Of a DNA stretch of 64,000 bases, positions 35,701 to 46,481 are shown piece after piece; the stretch's first letter is position 1; each line of letters starts with the position of its first letter. The notes under the pieces are model-generated. The model was not told the DNA's origin and did not search any database. It worked only from the letters and a program-made list of their open reading frames with translations. Both the position numbers and the translations under genes were made by a program. Source of the DNA: Ailanthus altissimus (taxonomy: Eukaryota; Streptophyta; Magnoliopsida; Sapindales; Simaroubaceae); contig OX327701.1 in assembly GCA_946807835.1 (NCBI GenBank), positions 10,131,501 through 10,195,500 of the forward strand, given 5' to 3'.

Positions 35701-38430
35701 TAATGAACTGATACTTGTTCTCATTGGGTGGAAGTTTATCCTATTGCATAATTCTTATGTAAACAAGATAACTCCAAGCCTTAACATACTTTAAGACTTG
35801 GTTTTCTTTCAGTTTATATCTCATACAGAGTAGAAGGAATGACTTTTGATGAAACTCTTTTCAAAAATTGAACATCAGTTTCTAGAGCACAATCTATAGA
35901 TTTTTTAAAAGATTGGTGAAACTCTACATCAATCAAACTATATCTAATAAAATCTGATTTCTTCTTTCCAAAATACTTTCCAAAATATGATATTACAATC
36001 AAACTATATTGTTGAGGTTTGTGCTTATGTGCCATCCTTTTATGTATGAAAATTTGTTTAGTATTTATACTTGTATTATCATTTCATTAAATCGATAATT
36101 ATATTTTATATATGCTAAGATGCTTGTAATGTTGGTCTGAAAAAGTTCAGATCTAGTCTAAATGAGTTTAGATCAGTGTTAAGAATTAGCAACACTGAAA
36201 GTTATAAATGCTAAGAGTTGGCACTAATAAGAATTATCAAGTTGTAAGCGTCAGCAATATCTAAAGAGTTAGAGCCTTGTTTAAAATAGGACAAAGACCT
36301 GAGAATATATTATTAATGATGTAGTTACAAAGAGTTGCAAATAGTGCTAGAAAATATCATTATGTAAATATGTTCTCAAATATTACGTTCCTGATCTATC
36401 TTTATTGATGCTGGTCTGTCAATGAATATCTTAATAAATATATAGATCGGTGTATGTCTATATCTGAATGGTCTAGATGGTTAGTCTTAGTAGACCATAA
36501 GTTTAGTGGAAGCTTATATAGAGATACAGGTATTTAGCAAGGATTGAATATTGAACAAGCTCACAAAAACCTCTAACAGGCATCCCATAAAGCCGTCAAT
36601 TAAGGGTCTTTCAAGTTGAGTAGTATTTGTGGTCCTTTGACCTGGGTGCCATAGTGGGCGTGTGAGTAATCCATCATACTTTGGTTTCATATATATCAGA
36701 AACCTTTCATAGTTTGACCCATGGGTATCGTTAGGTATGGTCTGATACTCATGGAGTCTGGTGTACATAGATATGGGGTCCATCAGCTCATTTGGGTGAG
36801 TAATATATCCTAATGCTTTAAGATTATATTTTAGAAAGTCTTATGGCCATAAGTAGTAATTCATGAGAAAAGAGTTTAACCCTAGGGATAAATAATATCC
36901 CAAATATGTTTGAAAATATTATTTATTGAAAATACAATTCAAGATATAAGCTTTCGGTCGGCCATATGGAGATTTGACGATGTTGATCTATATCTCTGCT
37001 CTACCCAGATATAAATGATTGAGAGATTATACGAATATGTTATAACCTCAACTTGTATGGTCTAACGTCCCATTTTGTAGTATCTGTAATGTGTGTGTGG
37101 GGCATCGTTCACGAACGTATGAAGGAGTTTTATATGATGATTTGGGTGTGACCTAGAGAGTCTCACAATATGGAGGGTACTCATTATGCACTGGGGCAGC
37201 ATTATGGATTGAATAGCTCCATCATAGAAATTTCAGCAAATTGAAAATATATTTCAGGGTTCCTCGAGTTGTGCACTTGTCTTGACTTAAATGTTAAGTA
37301 CATCACTTAATTAGTTGACGAGAGTTGTTAACTAATTAGATGTTAACAAGTGGCACAATTTTATTTCATGAATTATTTCACCATGAATTCACCCATTAAC
37401 CATGTTAGTAAAATCAAATAAGTTAAATATTAATTATTCAAATAATTTTTGAATAATTAAATAAATATTATTTAAATAAATAAAATATGATTTTTATTTA
37501 TTTATTATTTTATTCTTAAATGGAAGACATACATAATTTGAGAAATATAAATTAAATTAAGTGGAGTACCATTTTGTAGAATTAATGGTCAATCTTATTA
37601 GACCATTAAAATTGACCCCAAAAAATTATTTTTTGTTATTGGCCACTTAACCTAATTTTGGTAAAGCACTTGTGAAGTTTTTAGAGCACAAAAAATGGTG
37701 TGCATTCATTTTGATTAACAAGGGTGAAGCAAAACTTCATGCGAGGAGTAAGGGTATTAAAGAGAGTTTGTTTTTTTGGAGAGTTTTCATTGAACAAAGA
37801 GTTGTAAGAAAAACTATAGAGAAAGAAAAATAAATTCCTTTTATTTTTCTTTTGAAAAATAAAATCTTGTTGATGAAAATTTAATTGTTGCTATTCTAGT
37901 ATCACAATCCCACCGAATTTTTGTGAACTAAATTTGAACAATAGTGCACTTCAAGGTGATTTCATATTTGGCCTTAGAAAAAATCCAGAATTGAAATCTC
38001 CATTGAATGTCGTCAAAGGTATGTTTCTATAATCTTAAAATGTTAATGATTTAAGAAACATGTATATATGGTGATTACATGCTTAATTTTGCTACGAAAT
38101 TTGTGTATATGATACATGTGTTTAGTTTTTTCAACATGTATATAATCATATGCATACACCCTAAAACACATTAACATATATTGAGCAAGAATCTTATTCC
38201 CCTTTAAAAAATAAGTGAATTTACTACTCATGTATAAATTGCCTCAATCTAATCGAAGGCATTGAATAGATATAAGAGTTTGTTTCTCTGCTTCCAGTTA
38301 GAATGTTTTAAACACTTAAAACAATTTTGACTTGTGTTTCCTAGAAATACATGTCTGTATCGTGACAAATAATGATAAAGACAATGAAGTATTGAAATCC
38401 ACTCAGTAGTAGTATGATTATTGGATCATA
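35701..38430 (-). pseudogene. COP1 integrase remnant, split by LTR-D7
   Basis: The parts are 38182-38430 and 35701-36009. The right part gives a degraded D-D-x-S-R-Y region, then FKTFKLEAEKQT-like sequence near 38290 and NKILAQY at its end. The left part continues in frame as S-L-I-V-I-S, then KKSIDCALETDVQFLKRVSS and KVIPSTLYEI, which match the W-G-x-A-L-E-T-A and N-R-V-P-S-K blocks of copia integrase. Further left, NVTFLEKEFL is readable near 35610. Removing LTR-D7 and one TATAT copy restores the frame. Part of the core after I-L-A-Q-Y is missing. Confidence 0.82.
36010..38176 (+). mobile_element. solo LTR-D copy D7 with perfect target duplication
   Basis: It starts TGTTGAGGTTTGTGC and ends AAACACATTAACA. 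The target duplication is TATAT at 36005-36009 and 38177-38181. It is 2167 bp and interrupts the COP1 integrase. Its minus strand has an 89-codon open frame (36514-36783) related to those in D3 and D8. Confidence 0.93.
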
Positions 38431-40680
38431 TGTTGGGATTTGTGCTTACGTGCCATCCCTTTTATGTATAAATATTTGCTTTATGTTTATACATTTATGA
38501 TTTCAATATATCACTAATTATTTTATTTATAAATATGGTAAGATGCTTGTAACGTTTTAGACATTGTATGATCTGAACGAGTTCAGATCTGATCTAAAGG
38601 AGTTTAGATCAGAACTAAGAGTTAGTAAAATCTAAAGAGTTAGAGCCTTGTCTGAAATGGGACAAAGACCTAAGAATATATTAATAATGACATAGTTGCA
38701 ATGGGTTGCAAATGGTGCTAAGAAATGTTGTTATGCAAATATGTTCTTAAATTTAATGTTCCTGATCTACCTTCACTAATGCGGGTCTGCTAGTGAAGAT
38801 CTTAATATATATATAGATCAGTGTATGTCTATATCTAGATAGTTCAGATGGTTAGTCTTAGCAGACCACGAGTTTAGTGGAAACTCGTATAGAGATACAA
38901 GTATTCAGTAAGGACTGAATATTGAACAGACTCACAAAGATCTCCAATAGACATCCCATAAAGCCGTCAATGGAGGATCTTTCGAGTTGAGTAGTATTCG
39001 TGGTCCTTAGACCTGAGTGCCACGGTGGACTTGTGAGTGATCCATCATACTTTGGTTCCACACATGTCAGATACCTTTCATGGTCTGATCGCTGGGTGTC
39101 GCTGGGTATGGTCCGATGCTTATGGAGTCCGGTGTGTACAGATATGGGATACATCAACTCAATTGGGTGAGTAAAATATCATGTAACTCTAAGATTGTAT
39201 TTCAGAAAGTCTTATGGCCATAAGCAGACATCCAAGAATTTCTTGGAAAAATAATATCGTGAAAGTGTTTACGGATATTATTTATTGAAATACAAATCTA
39301 GAGATAAGTTTATGGTTGAGCACATGGAGACTTGACGGTGTTGATCTATATCTCCGCTCTTTTAGGATATTTATGATGGAATGATTATACGAATATGTTA
39401 TCAACTCAACTTGTATGGTTGAATGCGCATTTTGTAATATCTGTAACATGTGTGTGGGACATTGTTCACGGACGTGTGAAATAGTTTTATATGACAAATC
39501 GGGCATGGACCTAGAGAGTATCACAATATGAAGTGTACTCGTTGTGCACTGGGGCGGCGAATTGGATTGAATAATTAATCCAACAATTTCCAGCAAAATG
39601 AAAAATGCTTCTAGGTTCCTTTTATTATTCACTTGTCAATAATTGAAGGTAAAACACATTATTGGTTTACAAGAGTTGTTAACCAATAAGAAATTTAACA
39701 AGTGACATAATCTTGCTCCATAAATTATTTACCATGTATTTACCTATTTACCTTGCTTAGTAAATACATATATGGTAAATGTAAATATTTAAAATAGTTT
39801 TGAATTATTAATATTTTATATATTAATCAAATTATTATTATTAATTGGAATAAGTGGCAAACACCATTTACTAATGGAGAATGCACTTGTTATTAATAAT
39901 AAGAAAAGTTTACCACTTTGTAATTCTTAAATGATGCACTAAGGAAGTGGTAAAACCACTTAACATTGATTAAATGCCATTTACTCTCTAGAAATTGATT
40001 CAATTGGTTGAATCAAATTGGTGAGTGAAAAATATGATAGATTAATGTTTGTAATGGCAAACATGGTTAAGTGGTGGTGGAGCACTAAGAGAAATCATTC
40101 TTTGCACTTAAGAAAGATTGAAAGAGTTCAATGTGTGCAAGATAGAGTGAAATTCGTTTTAGGAGAAAAGAGAGAGAATTGAGAGCTTTTCCTAAGTGTT
40201 TTTCTCAAAGTGTTGAGAGAAAATGCAAAGGCTTACCAAGCTACAACATATAGAGTTGTAAAGAACTATAGAAAACACCCAATTCTTCTCATCTCTTAGT
40301 AGTAATCATAAGGACAAATTGTTTTAAGTGTTAAAACAATCATTTGCTGGAAATTCAAGGCTGCCATTCTAGCTTCACAATCCCACCGGATTTAGTTGTG
40401 AACTAGAATTGTGCAAGGGAACACTTCAAGGTGAGCTCAACAAATTGAAGCTTGGAGTTCTTGAAGATTTGTAAAGCTACCTTCATATCCGGGTAGGTTA
40501 TTTATTTGTTATTCATTTTATATCATGCATGAAATATATATATGAGATATATATGTACTTGAATGATCATACATACTTGAATATGTTACATATTGTTTAA
40601 TATGTATGAATACTTCCGTTGCGTATTTAATTTTTGAAATTATACACATCTATACACATCACACACCATATCACACAACA
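38431..40680 (+). mobile_element. solo LTR-D copy D8
   Basis: It starts TGTTGGGATTTGTGC and ends CACACAACA. Flanks TCATA (38426-38430) and CCATA (40681-40685) differ by one base. It is 2250 bp and separates E-L-I-H-S-D-V-Y-G of the GAG-pre-integrase region from the integrase core. It is the best-preserved LTR-D here: the dual palindromes at 38571-38612 are exact. The antisense frame at 38858-39157 has 99 codons. Confidence 0.88.
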
Positions 40681-40685
40681 CCATA

Positions 40686-41650
40686 TACATCACTATGTAT
40701 GAGTTCCAATAAATCAGTGGGCTGATGTTTAATACCTACATAATTATTTGATCATTTTCCCTTGAATCCAAAATTCATAAACTGGTCAAGGTTCCATAGT
40801 TAGATCAAGTATCTAACTATCCTTAACCAAATAGGATAATCGTCTCGCGTTTATATGTTCTAATCTCATGTCCTATAATTGCCTAATAATGTTTAGCATG
40901 AAATAGCAATTATAAAACATTATGCTTCTACCAAAATGGAGAAGTGACTTAAAAGTACTAATAGCTACCACGTCTAGGAAAGCCCCATTTTTTATGTGAA
41001 GCTATACTTCTCCTTTCATAACTTCCTAACGTTCCTGAAATCATGCAACGATTTGCATATATGAGAAAGATAAGCGATAACTCATACCCTTGCATATACT
41101 AGATAAAATATTTATGATTGGTAAATAGATATCTAAGGGGTCTATCTGTCCTAAATAGTAACTTTTACTAGTTAAAACCTTACCATGGTGGAAATACTTT
41201 CCATTGTGACTATTCTCTATCTGTGGTTTAGATATATCAAATAATGTTTTAAACAGAGCACTGTATCACTTACACATCTCATGTGCAAATGCTCCCACTG
41301 AAGATCTTTAAAAATTGAGCCTGAGATATATAATTTGACTCTCAAATCATTTTAAATACATTTTTGATAAATTTCAACCTTTTCTAAAGAGACATTATCA
41401 TAAATACGTCTTCAATATCTACTAATCAATAATATATCCATATTTTTCTAAATATGGAACTATTCTTAGATTTATTATCAAGTCAAAATATTTTTTGGTA
41501 CCCTATAGTTGGTGTGCCTAAATAAAGTTACTAATGGATTGCTTATAGTGATCTTATCTCTAAAAGATTAAATAGGAAATTGTAGCAGAACATTTCAAAT
41601 CATTAATTAATTATCCTTTAGATCATGGGTATAACTTTTATATATTTTTT
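40686..41650 (-). pseudogene. COP1 gag and GAG-pre-integrase remnant
   Basis: On the minus strand, EHINARRLSYLVKDS (near 40850) matches the zinc-binding pre-integrase region, where the usual L-G-H has become L-E-H. TDLLELIHSDVYG (about 40690-40735) is the start of the integrase domain. Upstream to 41650 only scattered gag or protease-like pieces remain, so most of gag is deleted or unreadable. The minus frame at 41654-41848 lies in the leader and is not a gene. Confidence 0.65.
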
Positions 41651-41775
41651 AATCTAAAGAGGCCCTCCCACTACTTTATATAATCCTTTTAATCTCTCAA
41701 ATGAAAAAAAAAATAACAGTTTAAACTCTTTAAATAATACAGTGGGAAGTGGACCCCATTGGCATTTTACTCTAA

Positions 41776-42069
41776 CCTCACGATTTAGCAATATTTTCCT
41801 TTGTAAATCCAAAAGGTAGACAACTTTTGTCAATTGCATCTCATGCAACTCTTACCACTAATCCTAAATACACCTTATACTCACGCTTTAGCAATATTAA
41901 GTAAGTGTATTCCAGGTTAACTTATTAATTATCAAATATATGTTACTGATACTACCTTCACGCTTTAGCAATATTAGGCAATACGTTCACATATATTTGC
42001 CTCATTTCATGTTTAACCAGCATAGTCCAAATCACACCAACTAGTTCCTCACACTTTAGTAATATTAGA
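41776..42069 (-). repeat. leader iterons of COP1, four copies
   Basis: In element sense the unit is close to CTAATATTGCTAAAGCGTGA. Plus-strand copies lie at 41776-41795, 41881-41900, 41955-41978 and 42046-42069. The COP2 leader has five related copies at 51985-52353. Spacing is 75-105 bases. They lie between the primer site region and gag. Confidence 0.85.
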
Positions 42070-42369
42070 AAAGACTAAAGTGACCCGTCTATCACCATAT
42101 TGACAATGCGGACCCATGTGTAATATTATCTCAAAATAAAATACTATTTAATCTGATTAAGAGATATTTTTGTACTCATGTCCCCATCTCATGAGGATGT
42201 GATTCTCAATTATGTATTTGTCATGTGCAAGCACAACTAACCCTTACCAATAGGGCTCCCATTACATTTACCAGCATAAACAAATGGCAACAGTTTATAA
42301 TACAATTATTATAACAATTATAAATTGCAATAAAATAAATAATAGATATTTTAAACACATTAAAAGTAA

Positions 42370-42715
42370 ATAATCGGAGTGACCAGCATCTTAGGTTCCC
42401 GATATTGTGATGCTGGAGGCCCAGCCTCTGGTGTCGTAGTGCCTACCATACAGCACTTGGTGCTAGGGTCACCACCCTAGCGCTAGCCATCAGCACTGTG
42501 GCGTTGGAGCACCGCGGTGCTAAGCCCTCAGCGCTAAAGCCTAGAAACCCCAGCATCGCAGCATTGTAAAATGACCACTACGGCTATGTGGCCTCTAAAT
42601 CCCAATACCATGGCGCTCCTTATCCAATGTTGCGGTGCTGAAGCCTGGACAGCCCCAGTGCTGTGGTGCCAAATGACACTGCCGCAGCGTCCCTTTCAGC
42701 TGTATCTAATTATAC
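42370..42715 (-). repeat. GC-rich repeat block in the COP1 leader
   Basis: Words such as CAGCGCTAAAGCC, GGCGTTGGAGCACCGCGG and CAGCATCGCAGCATTG recur. All are variants of a GCGCTGCGGCGCT-like palindrome, clearly richer in GC than the flanks. The reverse complement corresponds to the block in COP2 at 51448-51690. Confidence 0.85.
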
Positions 42716-42804
42716 ATTTTTCAACGTTTAAAATGCATAATCAATAGTGTCGGGGCATCCTAATCATGCCAATGACACTCTAATTAACCACAAACTGCAC
42801 ATAA

Positions 42805-44824
42805 ACATGTGCATAAGGGGAATGTGTACATTTTAAATTTTATAAATTTAATTTTACAAGTCTCACATGAAAAATATACATAGCGGAATATAAAATACAC
42901 TCAATTCATTATATTAATGAGATATAGGGAGCTCACCCTTAAAGCATGCTCATAACAATTCTTGTCCAGTACATGGTAGGATACCTAGAGCTAGAATGGT
43001 AACTTGTTATCTCAGTGGGATTTGTTATTGAAGCAACTTTTGCTTCTTGTGTCTCTTGGCTAATAGACTAAGTATTAGTATTGTTTTGTAACTCTTACTA
43101 ACATGACTTATATCTTGCATTCGGTTAATGTAAAATACCCAAAATTATAGAGCCTAAGTTGCCACCCTATTGGCCAATAAAAGTACTATTAGTACCCTTA
43201 ATACTTTATGCATGATAAGGTAATAATCTTGCCACTTCATGCTTTTAAACTAAGCTTGGTGGCATGGCTCATTACTTGGCGAATAATCAACATAATGAGT
43301 GGCCAAAAATGTTTCTTAAATGACCATTTAAAAGCCACCTCATGCTTTAAATTAAAGCATGACAATTTATTGATTTGCAATAATAGCATGTGAATTAAGA
43401 TGGCTAAATGGTAGCTAAATTGGTGTCTTTGGTTTGCCACTTGCTTGTCATGTGTCATGCCATTACAAGGCATTTTCATGCCTTGGTATAACATATGGCA
43501 ACTAATTGTCGAATAAGGTGGCAAGTTCCACTTGCCACTTGTCAACATGATAAGCTTTAACACTTAAGCCCTATAAGCTTACCAAAAGACCTTAAAACAA
43601 TTTTCACTTTTAGAGATTTTCCCAAATCAATCCATTCAATCTGGTACACTATTCCTATGCTCAACAATCACACCTTATATTGTGACACTCCTTAGGTTCA
43701 CACCCATTTGTCTTACGAAACTCTTCTATAAGTTAGTAAACAATGCCCCACATATTTATTACAAAAATTACAGTACGACGTACTAATTTATACAAGTTAA
43801 GGTTAATATATATTTGTATAATTCATCCATCATTTATATTCTAGAAGAATAAAGACATAGATCATCACCACCAAGTCTCTATATGCTCAACCATGAACTT
43901 ATCTCCAGTTTTGTATTTTTCATAAATAATATTTACAAACACTTTTCTGATATTATTTATCCATAGAAAACTATTTTTTCAGGTGAATTACTCATGGCCA
44001 TAAGATTTTTTAAAATACAATCTTGAAGCATTAAGATATATAACTCATCAATATAAGCTGACAAATCTATATCTATACACACCAGACTCCATAAGCATCA
44101 AACTATACCCAGTGATCAGACTATTAAAGGTCTCTGACATATGTAAAACCTAAGTATGGTGGATCACTCATAAGTTCACAATGGTGCTCAAGTCAAATAA
44201 CCTCTATACTACTCAACTTGAGAAGACCTTCCATTGACAACTTTATAAGATGTCTATCAGAGGTTCTCATTAAGTCTATTCAGTACCCAATCCTTACTAA
44301 ATACCCATATGCCTATACAAGCTTCCACTAAGCTCATGGCCTACTAAGACTAACCATCTCGACCATTCATATATAGACATATACTGGTCTATATATGATA
44401 AGGTCTTCATCGATAGACCTACATCAGTGAAGATAGATCGGGAACATTAAAATTTGAGAACATATTTGCACAATGACATTTCTAGTACTATTTGCAACTC
44501 CTTGTAACTATGTCATTGCTAATATATCCCTAGGTCTTTATCCCATTTTAGACAATGTTCTAACATTTTAGATTTTGTTAACTCTTATAACGTGATTAAC
44601 ACTTCTTCCTCTCAGTATTGCTAACTCTTAGCCCTGGTCTAAACTCCTTTAGACCAGATCTAAACTCCTTCAGATTTTCAGATCATACAATGTCTGAAAT
44701 GTTACAAGCATTTTACAATATATTATTTAATATTAACAATTTTATTCAAAATATTTATTATATAAATATTAAATAATTAAAATTCATACAATAATGGAAT
44801 GTCATGTAAGCACCATTTCCAATA
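42805..44824 (-). mobile_element. COP1 5' LTR
   Basis: Reading the minus strand, it starts at 44824 (TATTGGAAATGGTGCTTACA, a decayed TGTTGG) and runs to about 42805. The inner end and the primer site are too degraded to place exactly. The leader to its left aligns with that of COP2 (compare GTTTGTGGTTAATTAGAGTG with TAATTGTGATTAATTTGAGTG-like sequence near 51340). Frames at 43208-43393 and 43237-43563 are not genes. Confidence 0.75.
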
Positions 44825-44829
44825 CTAAT

Positions 44830-46481
44830 GCACCAACTTGGCCTGTATTTCCCATCCCACCCAATCACATGACACTCTTGTCATATTTGATCCATTCTCA
44901 GAAGCCAACTTGGCCCATCCTTAGTATCTTTTAGCATTATATTAGACTTACTCTTAAGGATTAACTTGGCCTATATTATTTGTCTTCTCTACTCTTGAGA
45001 AATCCATATCTAACATGATAAGTCTTTATTAGAGCTCTACGACACGAGATTTTAGAGATCTATATACGATTAAAATTTGGGTTTGCTCTCATATTATTTA
45101 TCATAGATCAAGTTATTTACCTTTGATCAAAAAGTCTAATTTATTAGATAGTTTTGTCTACGAATCCATATATACATAATACTTACCCAATTGCTATTTA
45201 ATAGAAAACATAGCTCTTAGTTATAGGAATTGACTTTAATTCCATATTTTGTTCATTGTCAATATCTTATTTCCCTCTGAATTTAGGAAAATGATAATAT
45301 CTTAATCCTAAAAAGATTTATATTCATACAATCTTGGGAACAATCCTAATTAGGAAAGTATGAGCATATCCCAATTCTAAAGAATTCTACAACCAAGCAT
45401 AATAACACCTATAAACAAATGGCTAAACAATGAAGATAGGTATCCATGATATCTCCCCTTTTGGAATCTAACTTCTTTGTAGTCACCTAGCAAAAAGCTT
45501 AAAGGACTTCATAAAGCGATTTCGCCAATAAATGATCCAACGTGAGGCCTTCAACCTATCTATCGTGTTAGAAGCTCTAAGTGTAGGGCTAAGGCTAAAC
45601 GATTTTAGTACTATCTATTTGAGAACCAAATTTTATTTTATGTGGTCGCTTATAACTAAGCACCTAAGTACGTGGTAATCCAACAGGAGGAGCAAGCAAA
45701 GACAATGACAATAATAGATAATACTAGTGGAATAGTACAGGGTAGAGAAGTAAGATCTCTTAAAATGAGACTATTCAGAGAAGGGAGAGACTAAACACCA
45801 CCTATAGTGGTAAAGTATCCTTGGAGAGACCATTCACATAAGGAGAATCAAGGAGAAAGAATAAGGGGCCTTCCTCCTAGATGGTGGGAATCCAAGAGGA
45901 AAAGTTCATCCCCTTACTATCTCTTTCGAGATTACATTGAAATAATCTGCCAACACTTTTTAAACAATGAGAGCTGTAATAAACACTTTTTAAGTGAAAA
46001 ATATTTTTATTTGTACTTCAGGATGAACATTATACATCTACAGATTATGAGTTAATATATTGGCATTAGGTTGATTTGTATGGTTTTAAATTTATTTCAA
46101 GGACCGAAGTGAAATATTAAAAACAGATTAGGGTTCATTTTTAGAAAAAGAATAAATTTTAGTTTTGATTGATAAAATTCAAGAATAGGCAAATTAAATT
46201 GGCCAAATAATATATATACCTCTTATTCTCTCTAAATCCTTATTTTTGGCCTAAAAAAAAAAGGAGGGGGGGGGGGGGGGGGGGGGGGGTGGAGAAGGGG
46301 AAAAAGAAAAAGAAGATTTAAGTTTTTAAATACTTAACAAGTTTATAGCCCTTTCTCTAATTATTTAGGTTAATTATGTGATTTTTGTTAGGTTTTGATT
46401 TATAGGAACATATTTATTTGAGGATTTGGTGAGATATATTTAGAATTGTCAATGATTTTAAGGACAAGAGAAACAAGTATA
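44830..46481. other. unassigned intergenic sequence
   Basis: No element end or protein similarity was recognised. The phrase AACTTGGCC recurs near 44838, 44910 and 44964. The stretch 45690-45960 is less AT-rich and purine-rich (AGGAGGAGCAAGCAAAGACA), and the plus frame 45807-46055 (82 codons, many K, R and S) has no recognisable family. It might be a gypsy leader or gag fragment, but I cannot show that. Confidence 0.5.
46266..46289 (+). repeat. uninterrupted run of 24 G
   Basis: A 24-base poly(G) tract follows A-rich AAAAAAAAAAGGA and is followed by TGGAGAAGGGG. Such runs are rare in AT-rich plant DNA and can form G-quadruplexes. The exact length may be unreliable in sequencing. Confidence 0.95.

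Larger units (their letters stand above)
27658..44824 (-). mobile_element. COP1, copia element with both LTRs and four nested solo LTRs
   Basis: On the minus strand the order is 5' LTR (42805-44824), leader with repeats, gag remnant, GAG-pre-integrase, integrase, RT and RNase H, polypurine-like tract, 3' LTR (31962 to 27658). Outer flanks are CTAAG (27653-27657) and CTAAT (44825-44829), a one-base mismatch. Solo LTR-D copies D5 to D8 are inserted in it. It is the only element here with both of its own LTRs near full length. Confidence 0.8.

Noticed and set aside
35814..36035. 73-codon minus frame starting M-A-H-K-H-K-P-Q-Q
   Set aside because: The N-terminal residues come from the end of solo LTR-D7. 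Only the part from about S-L-I-V-I-S is COP1 integrase.
43237..43563. 108-codon minus frame
   Set aside because: It lies in the COP1 5' LTR. The equivalent region of the 3' LTR (28117-28353) is open on the other strand, so neither shows a conserved frame.
44838..44975. AACTTGGCC words as a tandem repeat
   Set aside because: Three short matches with unequal spacing and no longer shared unit.
45807..46055. 82-codon plus frame as a possible host gene
   Set aside because: No recognisable domain, no conserved start context and no splice structure that I could support. Kept as unassigned.
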